From an uncultured Fretibacterium sp. (GTDB lineage Bacteria; Synergistota; Synergistia; Synergistales; Aminobacteriaceae): a DNA stretch of 7,198 nt. Shown one piece after another: positions 1-5,662 of the stretch; the first letter of the stretch is position 1, and each line of letters opens with the position of its first letter. The stretch covers positions 1 through 7,198 of the forward strand of contig CAJPSE010000081.1 of assembly GCA_905373185.1 (NCBI GenBank), in the 5' to 3' direction. The notes under the pieces were generated by a model. That model saw only the letters and a list, made by a program, of their open reading frames with translations, made no database searches and had not been told where the DNA came from. Made by a program: the position numbers and the translations under genes.

Positions 1-70
1 CCCATCCTCGGAAAAAATGGTAAAGATCCAGTCCTACAAAAGGCCACGAAGACTCTGAGAACTTCACACG

Positions 71-99
71 ATTATAAACATGCCACGCCGCAGGGTCAA
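71..99 (-). promoter_or_regulatory. Strong sigma70-type promoter pointing out of the window
   Basis: On the minus strand there is a TTGACC -35 box (99-94) and a perfect TATAAT -10 box (76-71), separated by exactly 17 bases. The predicted transcript start is near position 64. The promoter begins 11 bases after the stop codon of the last regulator gene, and no terminator with a U-tract separates them. It should therefore drive a transcript whose gene lies mostly or wholly beyond position 1. A weak imperfect palindrome (67-82, CACG...CATG) spans the -10 box and could be an operator, but this is only a suggestion. The stretch from 1 to 63 looks like an untranslated leader; an ATG at 5-3 has no well-placed ribosome binding site. 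Confidence 0.72.
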
Positions 100-110
100 G
101 GCGTTCCGCC

Positions 111-833
111 CTATCTCGGCACACGGCGGAAGCTCACCCTCAGGTCGCAGACGTCGCCCCGCGTCCGGTAGCGGAAAAACGCAAGGGGGCGCCCGGCCTC
201 GTCGAGATCCCGGCGCTCGAGGAGCAGGATGGGGTCGCCCTCCGACAGCCCCAGCAGTTTCCCGTTCCCGGGGTCCACGGGGACGATCTCCAGGCTCTGC
301 TCCGTCCTGGACGAGGTCCTGCCGTAGTAGCGAAAGACCTCCATGACGGAGAACGCCATGAACTCGATCCCCTCGATGCCCGGAAAGACCTCTCGGGGCA
401 GATAGAACTCCTCGACGTAGAGGGGCTGGCTTCCCTCCAGGATGCGCTGCCTGACGTGGAAGAGCGGACCGTCCGCGGGGACGGCCAGCTTCCGTCCGTA
501 ATAGGGCCCCGCGGCACGAAGCGCCTTTCTCAGGACCTGCCGCCTCAGCCGATGCGGTTCCCGGAGCCGAAAGCCGAACTCCCCCTCGCCCAGACGGGTC
601 TCCGCCTTCAGCCTCACGTAGACGCCCTTCCCCGCGACGCTCCTCAGCAGCCCCTCTCGGACCAGGAGGGCGACGGCCTCCCGCACCGTCCGGCGGTTCA
701 GTCCATAGGCGGCGGCCAGCTCGTTCTCGGATGGGATCGCCGTCCCCGGCGGATACTCCCCCTCCTCGATCTTCGCCCGCAGCACCTCCCGAAGCTGGAC
801 GCCGTAGCTCGGAAACCCGTCGTCCCTGGGCAT
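111..833 (-). CDS. GntR/HutC-family transcriptional regulator with UTRA domain (second of a tandem pair)
   Basis: This is a cytoplasmic DNA-binding regulator of 240 residues, the usual length for the HutC subfamily. Residues about 8-74 form the GntR winged helix: the hallmark IPSENELA at 33-40, the recognition helix region GLNRRTVREAVALL at 44-57, and the wing GKGVYV at 68-73. Residues about 90-236 form a UTRA ligand-binding domain, with the typical strand-turn pattern PLFHVRQRIL, PLYVEEFYLP, GDPILLLERR and a C-terminal RYRTRGD segment. The ATG at 833 was chosen because it overlaps the stop codon of the preceding regulator as TGATG and has a GAGGAAG ribosome site upstream. The longer frame up to 1001 has an arginine-rich, non-homologous head. 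HutC-type proteins usually repress and are released by a sugar-phosphate or amino-sugar ligand. Inference: it controls this operon, the promoter just downstream, or both. The DNA-binding domain is clear; the ligand is unknown. Confidence 0.9.
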   Translation of the reverse strand: MPRDDGFPSYGVQLREVLRAKIEEGEYPPGTAIPSENELAAAYGLNRRTVREAVALLVREGLLRSVAGKGVYVRLKAETRLGEGEFGFRLREPHRLRRQVLRKALRAAGPYYGRKLAVPADGPLFHVRQRILEGSQPLYVEEFYLPREVFPGIEGIEFMAFSVMEVFRYYGRTSSRTEQSLEIVPVDPGNGKLLGLSEGDPILLLERRDLDEAGRPLAFFRYRTRGDVCDLRVSFRRVPR

Positions 834-1564
834 CAGGCTTCTTCCTCGCGGTGGGCGGCGTTGTGATAGACGAGACGAATCCTGTCGCTCCGTATGACGC
901 TCTTGCAGTACTCGGCGGGTGTGCCCCTCCCGTCGGCGACGACGGAGCGGACAAAAAAAGCGGGGCTCCCCTCGGAGACCCGCAGATTCCGCGCCTCCCA
1001 CGCGTCCACGTAGGTAACGCTTATCGTCTCCTGTCCGACGGACAGGTCCGCGCCGTATTCCTCCTCAAGGACCGAATACAGGGAACTCGAGGAGAGGGCT
1101 CGGTCGGAGATTCCGGGAAAGGCCGCCTCGCTGAGGTAAACGTACTCCAGAAGCAGGGGCTCCCCATCGAGCCGGCGAAGCCTCACGGCATGAAAAATGG
1201 GCGTTCCCAGGGGAACCCGCAGGAACTTGCTCACGGACTTCGGGGCCTCGAAGGAGCCGGACCGCAGGACAACGGAGTCCGGCTCCTTCCCCATCGAGCG
1301 TCCCCATTGGGTGAACGACAGAAGGTCCGTCAGGTCCTTTTCGAGCTTGCTCCTTTCGACGTAATGCCCCGACCCGACGCGGCTGGCGATCCTCCCCTCC
1401 AGGCGCAGAAGGGAGAGCGCCCGCCGCAGCGTCTCCCGGTGGACGTTCAAGGCGCCGCAGAGCTCCCGCTCGCTGGGAAGCCGGCCTCCGCGCGCCGGGT
1501 CGGATTCCTCGAGAAGGCAGAGGAGCCGCTCCTTCGCCCTCTCGAAAGGCGTGATCTCCTTAAT
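833..1564 (-). CDS. GntR/HutC-family transcriptional regulator with UTRA domain, probable ATT start (first of a tandem pair)
   Basis: If started at the ATT codon at 1564-1562 the protein has 243 residues, normal for the HutC subfamily. The winged helix then occupies residues about 5-70, with LPSERELCGAL at 29-39, the recognition helix NVHRETLRRALSLL at 40-53, and the wing GSGHYV at 64-69. A UTRA domain follows at about 95-235 (PIFHAVRLRRLDG, LLLEYVYLSE, GSPAFFVRSVVADG). Starting at the first conventional codon, TTG at 1450, would remove the first half of the DNA-binding domain. No ATG, GTG or TTG lies between 1564 and 1450 in frame, and an in-frame TGA sits at 1573-1571. A GGGAGG motif lies 10 bases before the ATT. 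The gene begins 38 bases after the ATPase stop and ends in TGATG shared with the next regulator, so the two are probably translationally coupled. It may be a repressor of this operon. An alternative is that the gene is broken at its 5' end or the sequence has an error there. Confidence 0.82.
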   Translation of the reverse strand: MKEITPFERAKERLLCLLEESDPARGGRLPSERELCGALNVHRETLRRALSLLRLEGRIASRVGSGHYVERSKLEKDLTDLLSFTQWGRSMGKEPDSVVLRSGSFEAPKSVSKFLRVPLGTPIFHAVRLRRLDGEPLLLEYVYLSEAAFPGISDRALSSSSLYSVLEEEYGADLSVGQETISVTYVDAWEARNLRVSEGSPAFFVRSVVADGRGTPAEYCKSVIRSDRIRLVYHNAAHREEEA

Positions 1565-1574
1565 AGTCCGTCAG

Positions 1575-1580
1575 CCTCCC
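1575..1580 (-). promoter_or_regulatory. Candidate ribosome binding site deciding the ATT start
   Basis: GGGAGG on the minus strand lies 10 bases before the ATT codon at 1564. It is the best-placed Shine-Dalgarno motif for the first regulator. A second motif, AAGGAG (1561-1556), begins directly after the ATT, but no standard start codon follows it at usable spacing. Strength is moderate because the spacing is slightly long. Confidence 0.35.
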
Positions 1581-1602
1581 GACTCCCTCTCTCCCACTCC
1601 CG

Positions 1603-2715
1603 CTACAGGATGTTCCGTTCCGTATCCTTGTCGAAGACGTGGATGCGGTTCCAGTGCACGTGGAACTCGGCTTCGTCCCCCACCGTCTTCTCCGTATCCG
1701 GGACGACCCGCGCCACGACCTGCCGGCCGAAGAGCGTGGAGTAGAGAAGCGTCTCGGACCCCATGAGCTCCGCCACCTCCACGGTGGAGCGAAGGCGGGA
1801 AAATCTCTTCGTGAGGGGGTTGACCTCGCTCTCGTGAAGGCTTTCGGGGCGGATTCCGGCCACGACCTCCCTGCCCACGTAGCCTCCCTCCCTCAGCTTT
1901 CGTTCCCGCTCCTCGGAGACCCGCAGGACGCTGCCGTCCGGGAGCCGGATCTGAAGGACCCCGTCCTCCTCGACGACCGTCCCGGGGAGGAAGTTCATCT
2001 GGGGGCTTCCGATGAAGCCGGCCACGAACATGTTGACCGGCCGGTCGTACAGCGCCTTGGGGGCGTCTATCTGCTGGATCTCCCCGCCGTTCATGATGAC
2101 GATGCGGGTCCCCATCGTCATGGCCTCGGTCTGGTCGTGGGTCACGTAGATGAAGGTCGTCTTCAGGCGGTTGTGCAGCTTGGCGATCTCCGCACGCATC
2201 TGGACCCGCAGTTTGGCGTCCAGGTTCGAGAGGGGCTCGTCCATCAGGAAGACCCGGGGCTCGCGGACGATGACCCTCCCCAGGGCGACGCGCTGGCGCT
2301 GACCGCCCGAGAGCGCCCTGGGCTTTCGGGGGAGCAGGTCCTCGATGCCCAATATCTCCGCCGCCGCCCTCACGCGCCTTTCGATGACGTCCCCGGGGAC
2401 CTTGCGGAGCTTCAGGCCGAACGCCATGTTGTCGTAGACGGTCATATGAGGATAGAGGGCGTAGTTCTGGAACACCATGGCGATGTCCCGGTCCTTGGGG
2501 CAGAGCCCGTTCACCAGGGCGCCGTCGATGTAGAGTTCCCCCTCGCTGATGTCCTCGAGCCCGGCGATCATCCGCAGGGTGGTGCTCTTTCCACAGCCGG
2601 AGGGTCCGACCAGCACGATGAACTCCCTGTCGTCGATAGTCAGGTTGAAATCCTTGACGGCGACGACACCCCCGGGATAGATCTTCTTGACCCCCTTCAG
2701 TTCCAGACTGGCCAT
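1603..2715 (-). CDS. ABC transporter ATP-binding protein, MalK/UgpC/MsmX type
   Basis: This 370-residue cytoplasmic ATPase energises carbohydrate import by the permease pair of this operon. All nucleotide-binding motifs are intact: Walker [10 protein letters not shown] at 37-45, Q-loop glutamine 83 in [10 protein letters not shown], signature LSGGQ at 135-139, Walker B VFLMDEP at 155-161 with catalytic Glu160, D-loop SNLDAK at 163-168, and switch His193. The C-terminal part from about 235 has the OB/TOBE character of CUT1 sugar-importer ATPases, including GIRPESLH and a [10 protein letters not shown] end. Length matches UgpC and MsmX (about 355-370). The gene starts 8 bases after the deglycase stop with TAGGGA as a weak ribosome site. 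In Bacillus the fructosamine importer is known to borrow the shared ATPase MsmX; here the ATPase is encoded with the system. Automated pipelines may name it UgpC, but nothing here indicates glycerol 3-phosphate as substrate. Confidence 0.95.
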   Translation of the reverse strand: MASLELKGVKKIYPGGVVAVKDFNLTIDDREFIVLVGPSGCGKSTTLRMIAGLEDISEGELYIDGALVNGLCPKDRDIAMVFQNYALYPHMTVYDNMAFGLKLRKVPGDVIERRVRAAAEILGIEDLLPRKPRALSGGQRQRVALGRVIVREPRVFLMDEPLSNLDAKLRVQMRAEIAKLHNRLKTTFIYVTHDQTEAMTMGTRIVIMNGGEIQQIDAPKALYDRPVNMFVAGFIGSPQMNFLPGTVVEEDGVLQIRLPDGSVLRVSEERERKLREGGYVGREVVAGIRPESLHESEVNPLTKRFSRLRSTVEVAELMGSETLLYSTLFGRQVVARVVPDTEKTVGDEAEFHVHWNRIHVFDKDTERNIL

Positions 2716-2723
2716 GGCGTTCC

Positions 2724-3737
2724 CTAGTACGGCACCTTGCCCATGTAGCGGCGGGTCTTGAGGGGATGGTTTCTCCGCTCCGCCAGGGCGTCGCTGTAGC
2801 GGCCGAGCACGGCCAGCAGGATGAACGGGCCGTAGATTCCGCGCCGCTCCGGGGCTATTCCCTCCAGAGGATAGTTCTTCGTGTCAATCAAATGGGCCCT
2901 GCGGGTGTACTGACCGGCAAACTTGATCACGCGCTCGGTGAGGGGCCGGGTCTCGTCCTCGCCCTGGAATATCAGCAGGTTGGTGTCCTCCGTGAGGGTC
3001 TCGAAGGCCCCGTGGAAGAACTCCCCCGCATGGATGGACTGGGCGGGAATCCACTGCATCTCCTGGAGAATGCACATGGCGTAGGAGTAAGCCTCGCCCC
3101 AGTTGATGCCGCTCCCGGTGACCATGAAGAAGGTCTGGTCGTGATTCTTCTCGGCGAACTCCCGGGCCTCGTCCCCGGCAGCGGCGCGGATGCGCATCAG
3201 CCCCTCCGGCAGAAGGCTCAGTTCCTTCTGCACCTGCTCGTAGTCGATGCCGTATCCCAGCTTGTCCAGGAGGCAGAAGACGATCTGATAGAGCATGATG
3301 AGCTTGGAGTCCGTGACCCCGGACGGCGCATCGTTGGCAAAGACGTAGTCCACGGCCTTGCCCAGCGGGGTGTCCGCCTTGCCGGCAAAGGCTATGGTGC
3401 GGGCCCCCCTCGAGCGGGCCAGCTCCGCGGCGGCCACGGTCTCCTTCGTCGTCCCCGTATAGGACGAGAGAATTACCAGGGAGCGCTCCGTCAGCGCCTT
3501 GGGCTTCATGTTCAGGAACTCGCTGGAATTGTAGGGGGCCGAGGGAAGCGCCGTGTGAAGGCCCATCAGATACTGCAGCGGATACATGACCGCAAGGGAG
3601 CCGCCGCAGCCCACGAAGAAGACGCTGTCGATCGGCTTCTTCGTTATCTCCTTCATGGCCGCCTCGATGTTCTCCCTCTCCCGGATACCCCGCATGAGCA
3701 CTTCCTTATATTCCTGGTGAAGCTGAAGATCGTCCAT
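2724..3737 (-). CDS. frlB: SIS-domain sugar-phosphate deglycase, FrlB-like (fructosamine 6-phosphate deglycase)
   Basis: This 337-residue cytoplasmic protein has two SIS (sugar isomerase) domains at about 35-160 and 200-320. The first holds the glycine-rich turn FVGCGGS at 41-47 and the phosphate-binding loop SSYTGTTKE at 91-99. The second holds Glu226 in LQEMQW and His242 in GEFFHG, 16 residues apart. This matches the spacing of the catalytic Glu and His of Salmonella FraB (E214 and H230) and the same positions in E. coli FrlB, as I recall those sequences. The C-terminus RRYMGKVPY also resembles the FrlB ending. Such enzymes split fructosamine 6-phosphates into glucose 6-phosphate and the free amine or amino acid. 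The ATG at 3737 lies 2 bases after the permease stop, with AGGA and GGGAGGAG motifs upstream; the much longer frame upstream only shadows the permease. A PfkB kinase and a sugar importer in the same operon support the role. Alternatives are other SIS isomerases or deaminases (AgaS, NagB-II type). The family is certain; the exact substrate (fructoselysine, fructose-asparagine or other) is open. Confidence 0.8.
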   Translation of the reverse strand: MDDLQLHQEYKEVLMRGIRERENIEAAMKEITKKPIDSVFFVGCGGSLAVMYPLQYLMGLHTALPSAPYNSSEFLNMKPKALTERSLVILSSYTGTTKETVAAAELARSRGARTIAFAGKADTPLGKAVDYVFANDAPSGVTDSKLIMLYQIVFCLLDKLGYGIDYEQVQKELSLLPEGLMRIRAAAGDEAREFAEKNHDQTFFMVTGSGINWGEAYSYAMCILQEMQWIPAQSIHAGEFFHGAFETLTEDTNLLIFQGEDETRPLTERVIKFAGQYTRRAHLIDTKNYPLEGIAPERRGIYGPFILLAVLGRYSDALAERRNHPLKTRRYMGKVPY

Positions 3738-3739
3738 AG

Positions 3740-4573
3740 CTATCCTTTCACTCCTCCCGAGGTTATGCCTCGAATAAACTGTTTTTGAAAGATCAGAAAA
3801 AGAGCCACCATGGGCAGGGCGGAGAGCGTCAGCCCCGCCATGAGGATCGTCCATTCGGTGCGCAGACTGCTCTTGAGCCCCATCAGGCCGATGGGGATGG
3901 TTCTCAGCCCGTCGCTCTCGATGAACACCAGGGCGAACATGAACTCGTTCCAGCAGCTCATCGCGGTGAACAGGGCGGCCGTGACCAGGATGGGCCTGCT
4001 CATGGGAAGGATGATCCTGTAGAAGACCGTCCAGGCGGAACAGCCGTCGATGTAGGCGGAGTCCTCTATCTCCCTTGGAAGCGACAGCATGTAGGACCGG
4101 ATCAGGAAGGTGGTGAAGGGGATTCGGTAGGCGACGTAGGGAATGATGAGGGCCCAATAGGTGTTGTAGAGCTTCAGCCTTTGAAGCAGCCTGAAGAGCG
4201 GGATCAGGCTGACCTGAGGGGACAGCATGAGCCCTCCGAGGACGAAGAGGAGCAGGACTCCCTGCCCCCGAAACTCGAAGCGGCTCAGGGCGAAGGCCGC
4301 GCAGGCGCTGATGAAGAGGGTCAGGCAGACCGAGGCCCCCGTGACGATGACGCTGTTCAGAAAATAGCGCCCCACGCCGCCCCTCCACGCGGTCGCGTAG
4401 TTCTCCCACAAAAATTTTTCAGGAAGCCCCCAGGTGTCCAGAAAGAGCCCCTGATTGTCCTTGAAGCCGCTGAGGACCATCCAGACCAGCGGCAGGACGA
4501 TGAGCAGCGCGTAGAGGGCGAGAAGTCCGAGGACGAGGACGCGTCCCGCCCTCCATCGGTTATCGTGCATCAT
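3740..4573 (-). CDS. Carbohydrate ABC transporter permease, MalG/FrlM type
   Basis: This inner-membrane permease of 277 residues has about six hydrophobic segments: near 10-34, 72-97, 105-128, 138-162, 193-218 and 245-263. The cytoplasmic EAA loop that docks to the ATPase lies at 168-190 (EIEDSAYIDGCSAW...ILP), with the conserved IDG intact. The short N-terminus and the F-IRGIT-GGVKG ending are typical of the MalG half of CUT1 importers. It follows the MalF-type gene by 9 bases and is followed after 2 bases by the deglycase gene, so it sits inside one operon. Two adjacent ATG codons (4573 and 4570) are equally possible starts; the ribosome site (AGG) is weak, which suggests translational coupling to the upstream gene. 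It should pair with the 4583-5464 permease. Confidence 0.95.
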   Translation of the reverse strand: MMHDNRWRAGRVLVLGLLALYALLIVLPLVWMVLSGFKDNQGLFLDTWGLPEKFLWENYATAWRGGVGRYFLNSVIVTGASVCLTLFISACAAFALSRFEFRGQGVLLLFVLGGLMLSPQVSLIPLFRLLQRLKLYNTYWALIIPYVAYRIPFTTFLIRSYMLSLPREIEDSAYIDGCSAWTVFYRIILPMSRPILVTAALFTAMSCWNEFMFALVFIESDGLRTIPIGLMGLKSSLRTEWTILMAGLTLSALPMVALFLIFQKQFIRGITSGGVKG

Positions 4574-4582
4574 GGCGATGAC

Positions 4583-5464
4583 CTAACTTTCCTGCCGTTT
4601 CGACGCCAGCAGCTGGACGAGCGTCATGGTGAAGGTGATGACGAAGATCGTCGTGGCGATGGCCGAGGCCAGCCCCATCTCGTCGTTGCGGAACCCCGCG
4701 CGGTAGAGATAGGAGGCCAGCACCTCCGTGCTGCGTCCCGGCCCGCCGGCCGTCATGACGTAAACCTCGTCGAAGACCTTGAATCCTCCGATGAGGGTGA
4801 TGATCACGCACATCACCAGCGTGTCCTTGACCTGGGGCAGCGTCACGTAGCGGAACTTCTGGAACGCGTTGACCCCGTCGATCTCCGCGGCCTCGTAGAG
4901 CTCCTGCGGGATCTTCTGGATCGCCACCAGGAAGAGCAGCATGATGTAGCCCATGTACTGCCACTGCGAGGTCGCGATGATCGCGAATATGGCCGTGTTC
5001 TTCTCCCCGAGCCACGCATGGCACAGCCCTCCGAGCCCGATCCCCCTGAGCCCCTGGTTCAGCAGCCCGATGCTCGGATGGTAGACCAGCTGAAAGAGGA
5101 GCCCCACCACCGAGATGGAGATGACGGAGGGCAGGAAGTAGACGGTGCGGAAGAAGGGCTGCATTCCGCGGAAGGCCTTTTCCTCCAGGATCGCCGCGAA
5201 GACCAGCCCCAGGCCGACCTGAAAGACGATGGATATCGCGGAATAGAGGACGTTGTTCTTGAGCGCCGTGTAGAAGACGGCGTCCGAGAAGAGCTTCCGG
5301 TAATACTCCAGTCCGACGTACACCCTATCGCTGGAGAACGCCTTCCAGCGATAGAGGCTCAGGACGAAGCTCTCCGCGATGGGATAGTAGACGAACAGCA
5401 GGAGCAGAAGAAGCGCCGGCAGCAGAAAGAGAAGGGCCAGCTTTTTATTGCCGTAGATATTCAT
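4583..5464 (-). CDS. Carbohydrate ABC transporter permease, MalF/FrlN type
   Basis: This inner-membrane permease of 293 residues has about six membrane segments: near 9-30, 70-93, 107-128, 156-183, 212-232 and 262-285. The EAA loop lies at 188-210 (ELYEAAEIDGVNAFQKFRYVTLP) and matches the consensus EAAxxDGA closely. The periplasmic face carries the FLPSVIS and TAGGPGRST motifs usual in MalF/UgpA-type subunits; the large periplasmic insertion of E. coli MalF is absent. The ATG at 5464 is preceded by AGGGAGA (5477-5471), an ideal ribosome site. Unlike the other genes, it is separated from the binding-protein gene by 198 bases with several hairpins, so it probably has lower expression than the binding protein and relies on readthrough from the same transcript. 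Confidence 0.95.
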   Translation of the reverse strand: MNIYGNKKLALLFLLPALLLLLLFVYYPIAESFVLSLYRWKAFSSDRVYVGLEYYRKLFSDAVFYTALKNNVLYSAISIVFQVGLGLVFAAILEEKAFRGMQPFFRTVYFLPSVISISVVGLLFQLVYHPSIGLLNQGLRGIGLGGLCHAWLGEKNTAIFAIIATSQWQYMGYIMLLFLVAIQKIPQELYEAAEIDGVNAFQKFRYVTLPQVKDTLVMCVIITLIGGFKVFDEVYVMTAGGPGRSTEVLASYLYRAGFRNDEMGLASAIATTIFVITFTMTLVQLLASKRQES

Positions 5465-5503
5465 GCAGGATCTCCCTCTTCAAGGATCTCTTCCGTGACG
5501 AAG

Positions 5504-5532
5504 GGGCCGCCGGATGCGGCCGGCGGCGGCCC
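5504..5532 (-). promoter_or_regulatory. GC-rich hairpin near the permease start
   Basis: A 9-bp inverted repeat (5504-5512 with 5524-5532) encloses an 11-base loop. An alternative 8-bp stem (5506-5513 with 5520-5527) has a 6-base loop. It lies about 40 bases before the MalF-type start codon. It has no U-tract, so it is more likely RNA structure in the leader of the permease genes than a terminator. Such stems also arise by chance in very GC-rich DNA. Confidence 0.35.
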
Positions 5533-5566
5533 GGGAGAACAAAACCTCCAAATTGCCTGCTGGCGT

Positions 5567-5584
5567 CGAGGCCCTGAGGCCTCG
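5567..5584 (-). promoter_or_regulatory. Small intercistronic hairpin with an alternative fold
   Basis: The arms CGAGGCC (5567-5573) and GGCCTCG (5578-5584) pair perfectly over 7 bp around a 4-base loop. A competing 6-bp stem, CCTGAG (5573-5578) with CTCAGG (5585-5590), uses the same bases, so only one can form. No U-tract follows. It is the middle of three structures in the binding-protein to permease gap. Confidence 0.4.
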
Positions 5585-5614
5585 CTCAGGAATGAAGCCT
5601 GCAAGGGGGCGGTC

Positions 5615-5645
5615 GCTGCAGGCCGGTTAGGGACCGGCCTGCAGC
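5615..5645 (-). promoter_or_regulatory. Perfect 13-bp intercistronic stem-loop after the binding-protein gene
   Basis: The arms GCTGCAGGCCGGT (5615-5627) and ACCGGCCTGCAGC (5633-5645) are exact reverse complements around a 5-base loop. The stem begins 17 bases after the binding-protein stop codon. The minus-strand transcript continues with GACCGCCCCC and no run of U, so it is not a classical intrinsic terminator. In known importers such as malE-malF, stems at this place protect the binding-protein mRNA from 3' decay and give it a large excess over the permeases; the same role is inferred here. Partial termination is the alternative. Confidence 0.75.
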
Positions 5646-5662
5646 CCGCTCATTACCCCGCC

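Noticed and set aside
100..110. Terminator hairpin GGCG-GAA-CGCC just after the last regulator
   Set aside because: The stem is only 4 bp and has no U-tract.
64..954. Long minus-strand open frame of 296 codons over the second regulator
   Set aside because: It is in another frame of the regulator gene, is rich in Arg, Gly and Pro, and shows no domain; it is a shadow of GC-rich coding DNA.
834..1001. N-terminal extension of the second regulator to 1001
   Set aside because: The 56 extra residues are Arg-rich and overlap the preceding regulator; the TGATG coupling and family length support 833.
731..1744. Plus-strand open frame of 337 codons opposite the regulators
   Set aside because: It is antisense to two clear GntR genes, has low-complexity composition and no recognisable motif.
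1639..2727. Plus-strand open frame of 362 codons opposite the ATPase
   Set aside because: It mirrors the ATPase coding region and is rich in His, Asp, Gly and Val, as expected for an antisense shadow.
3738..4409. Upstream extension of the deglycase frame to 4409
   Set aside because: The added 224 residues lie in another frame of the MalG-type permease and have antisense-like composition; the ATG at 3737 with a ribosome site fits FrlB length.
5615..5645. Intrinsic terminator reading of the 13-bp stem
   Set aside because: No U-tract follows on the minus strand, or on the plus strand, and essential permease genes lie downstream in the same direction.
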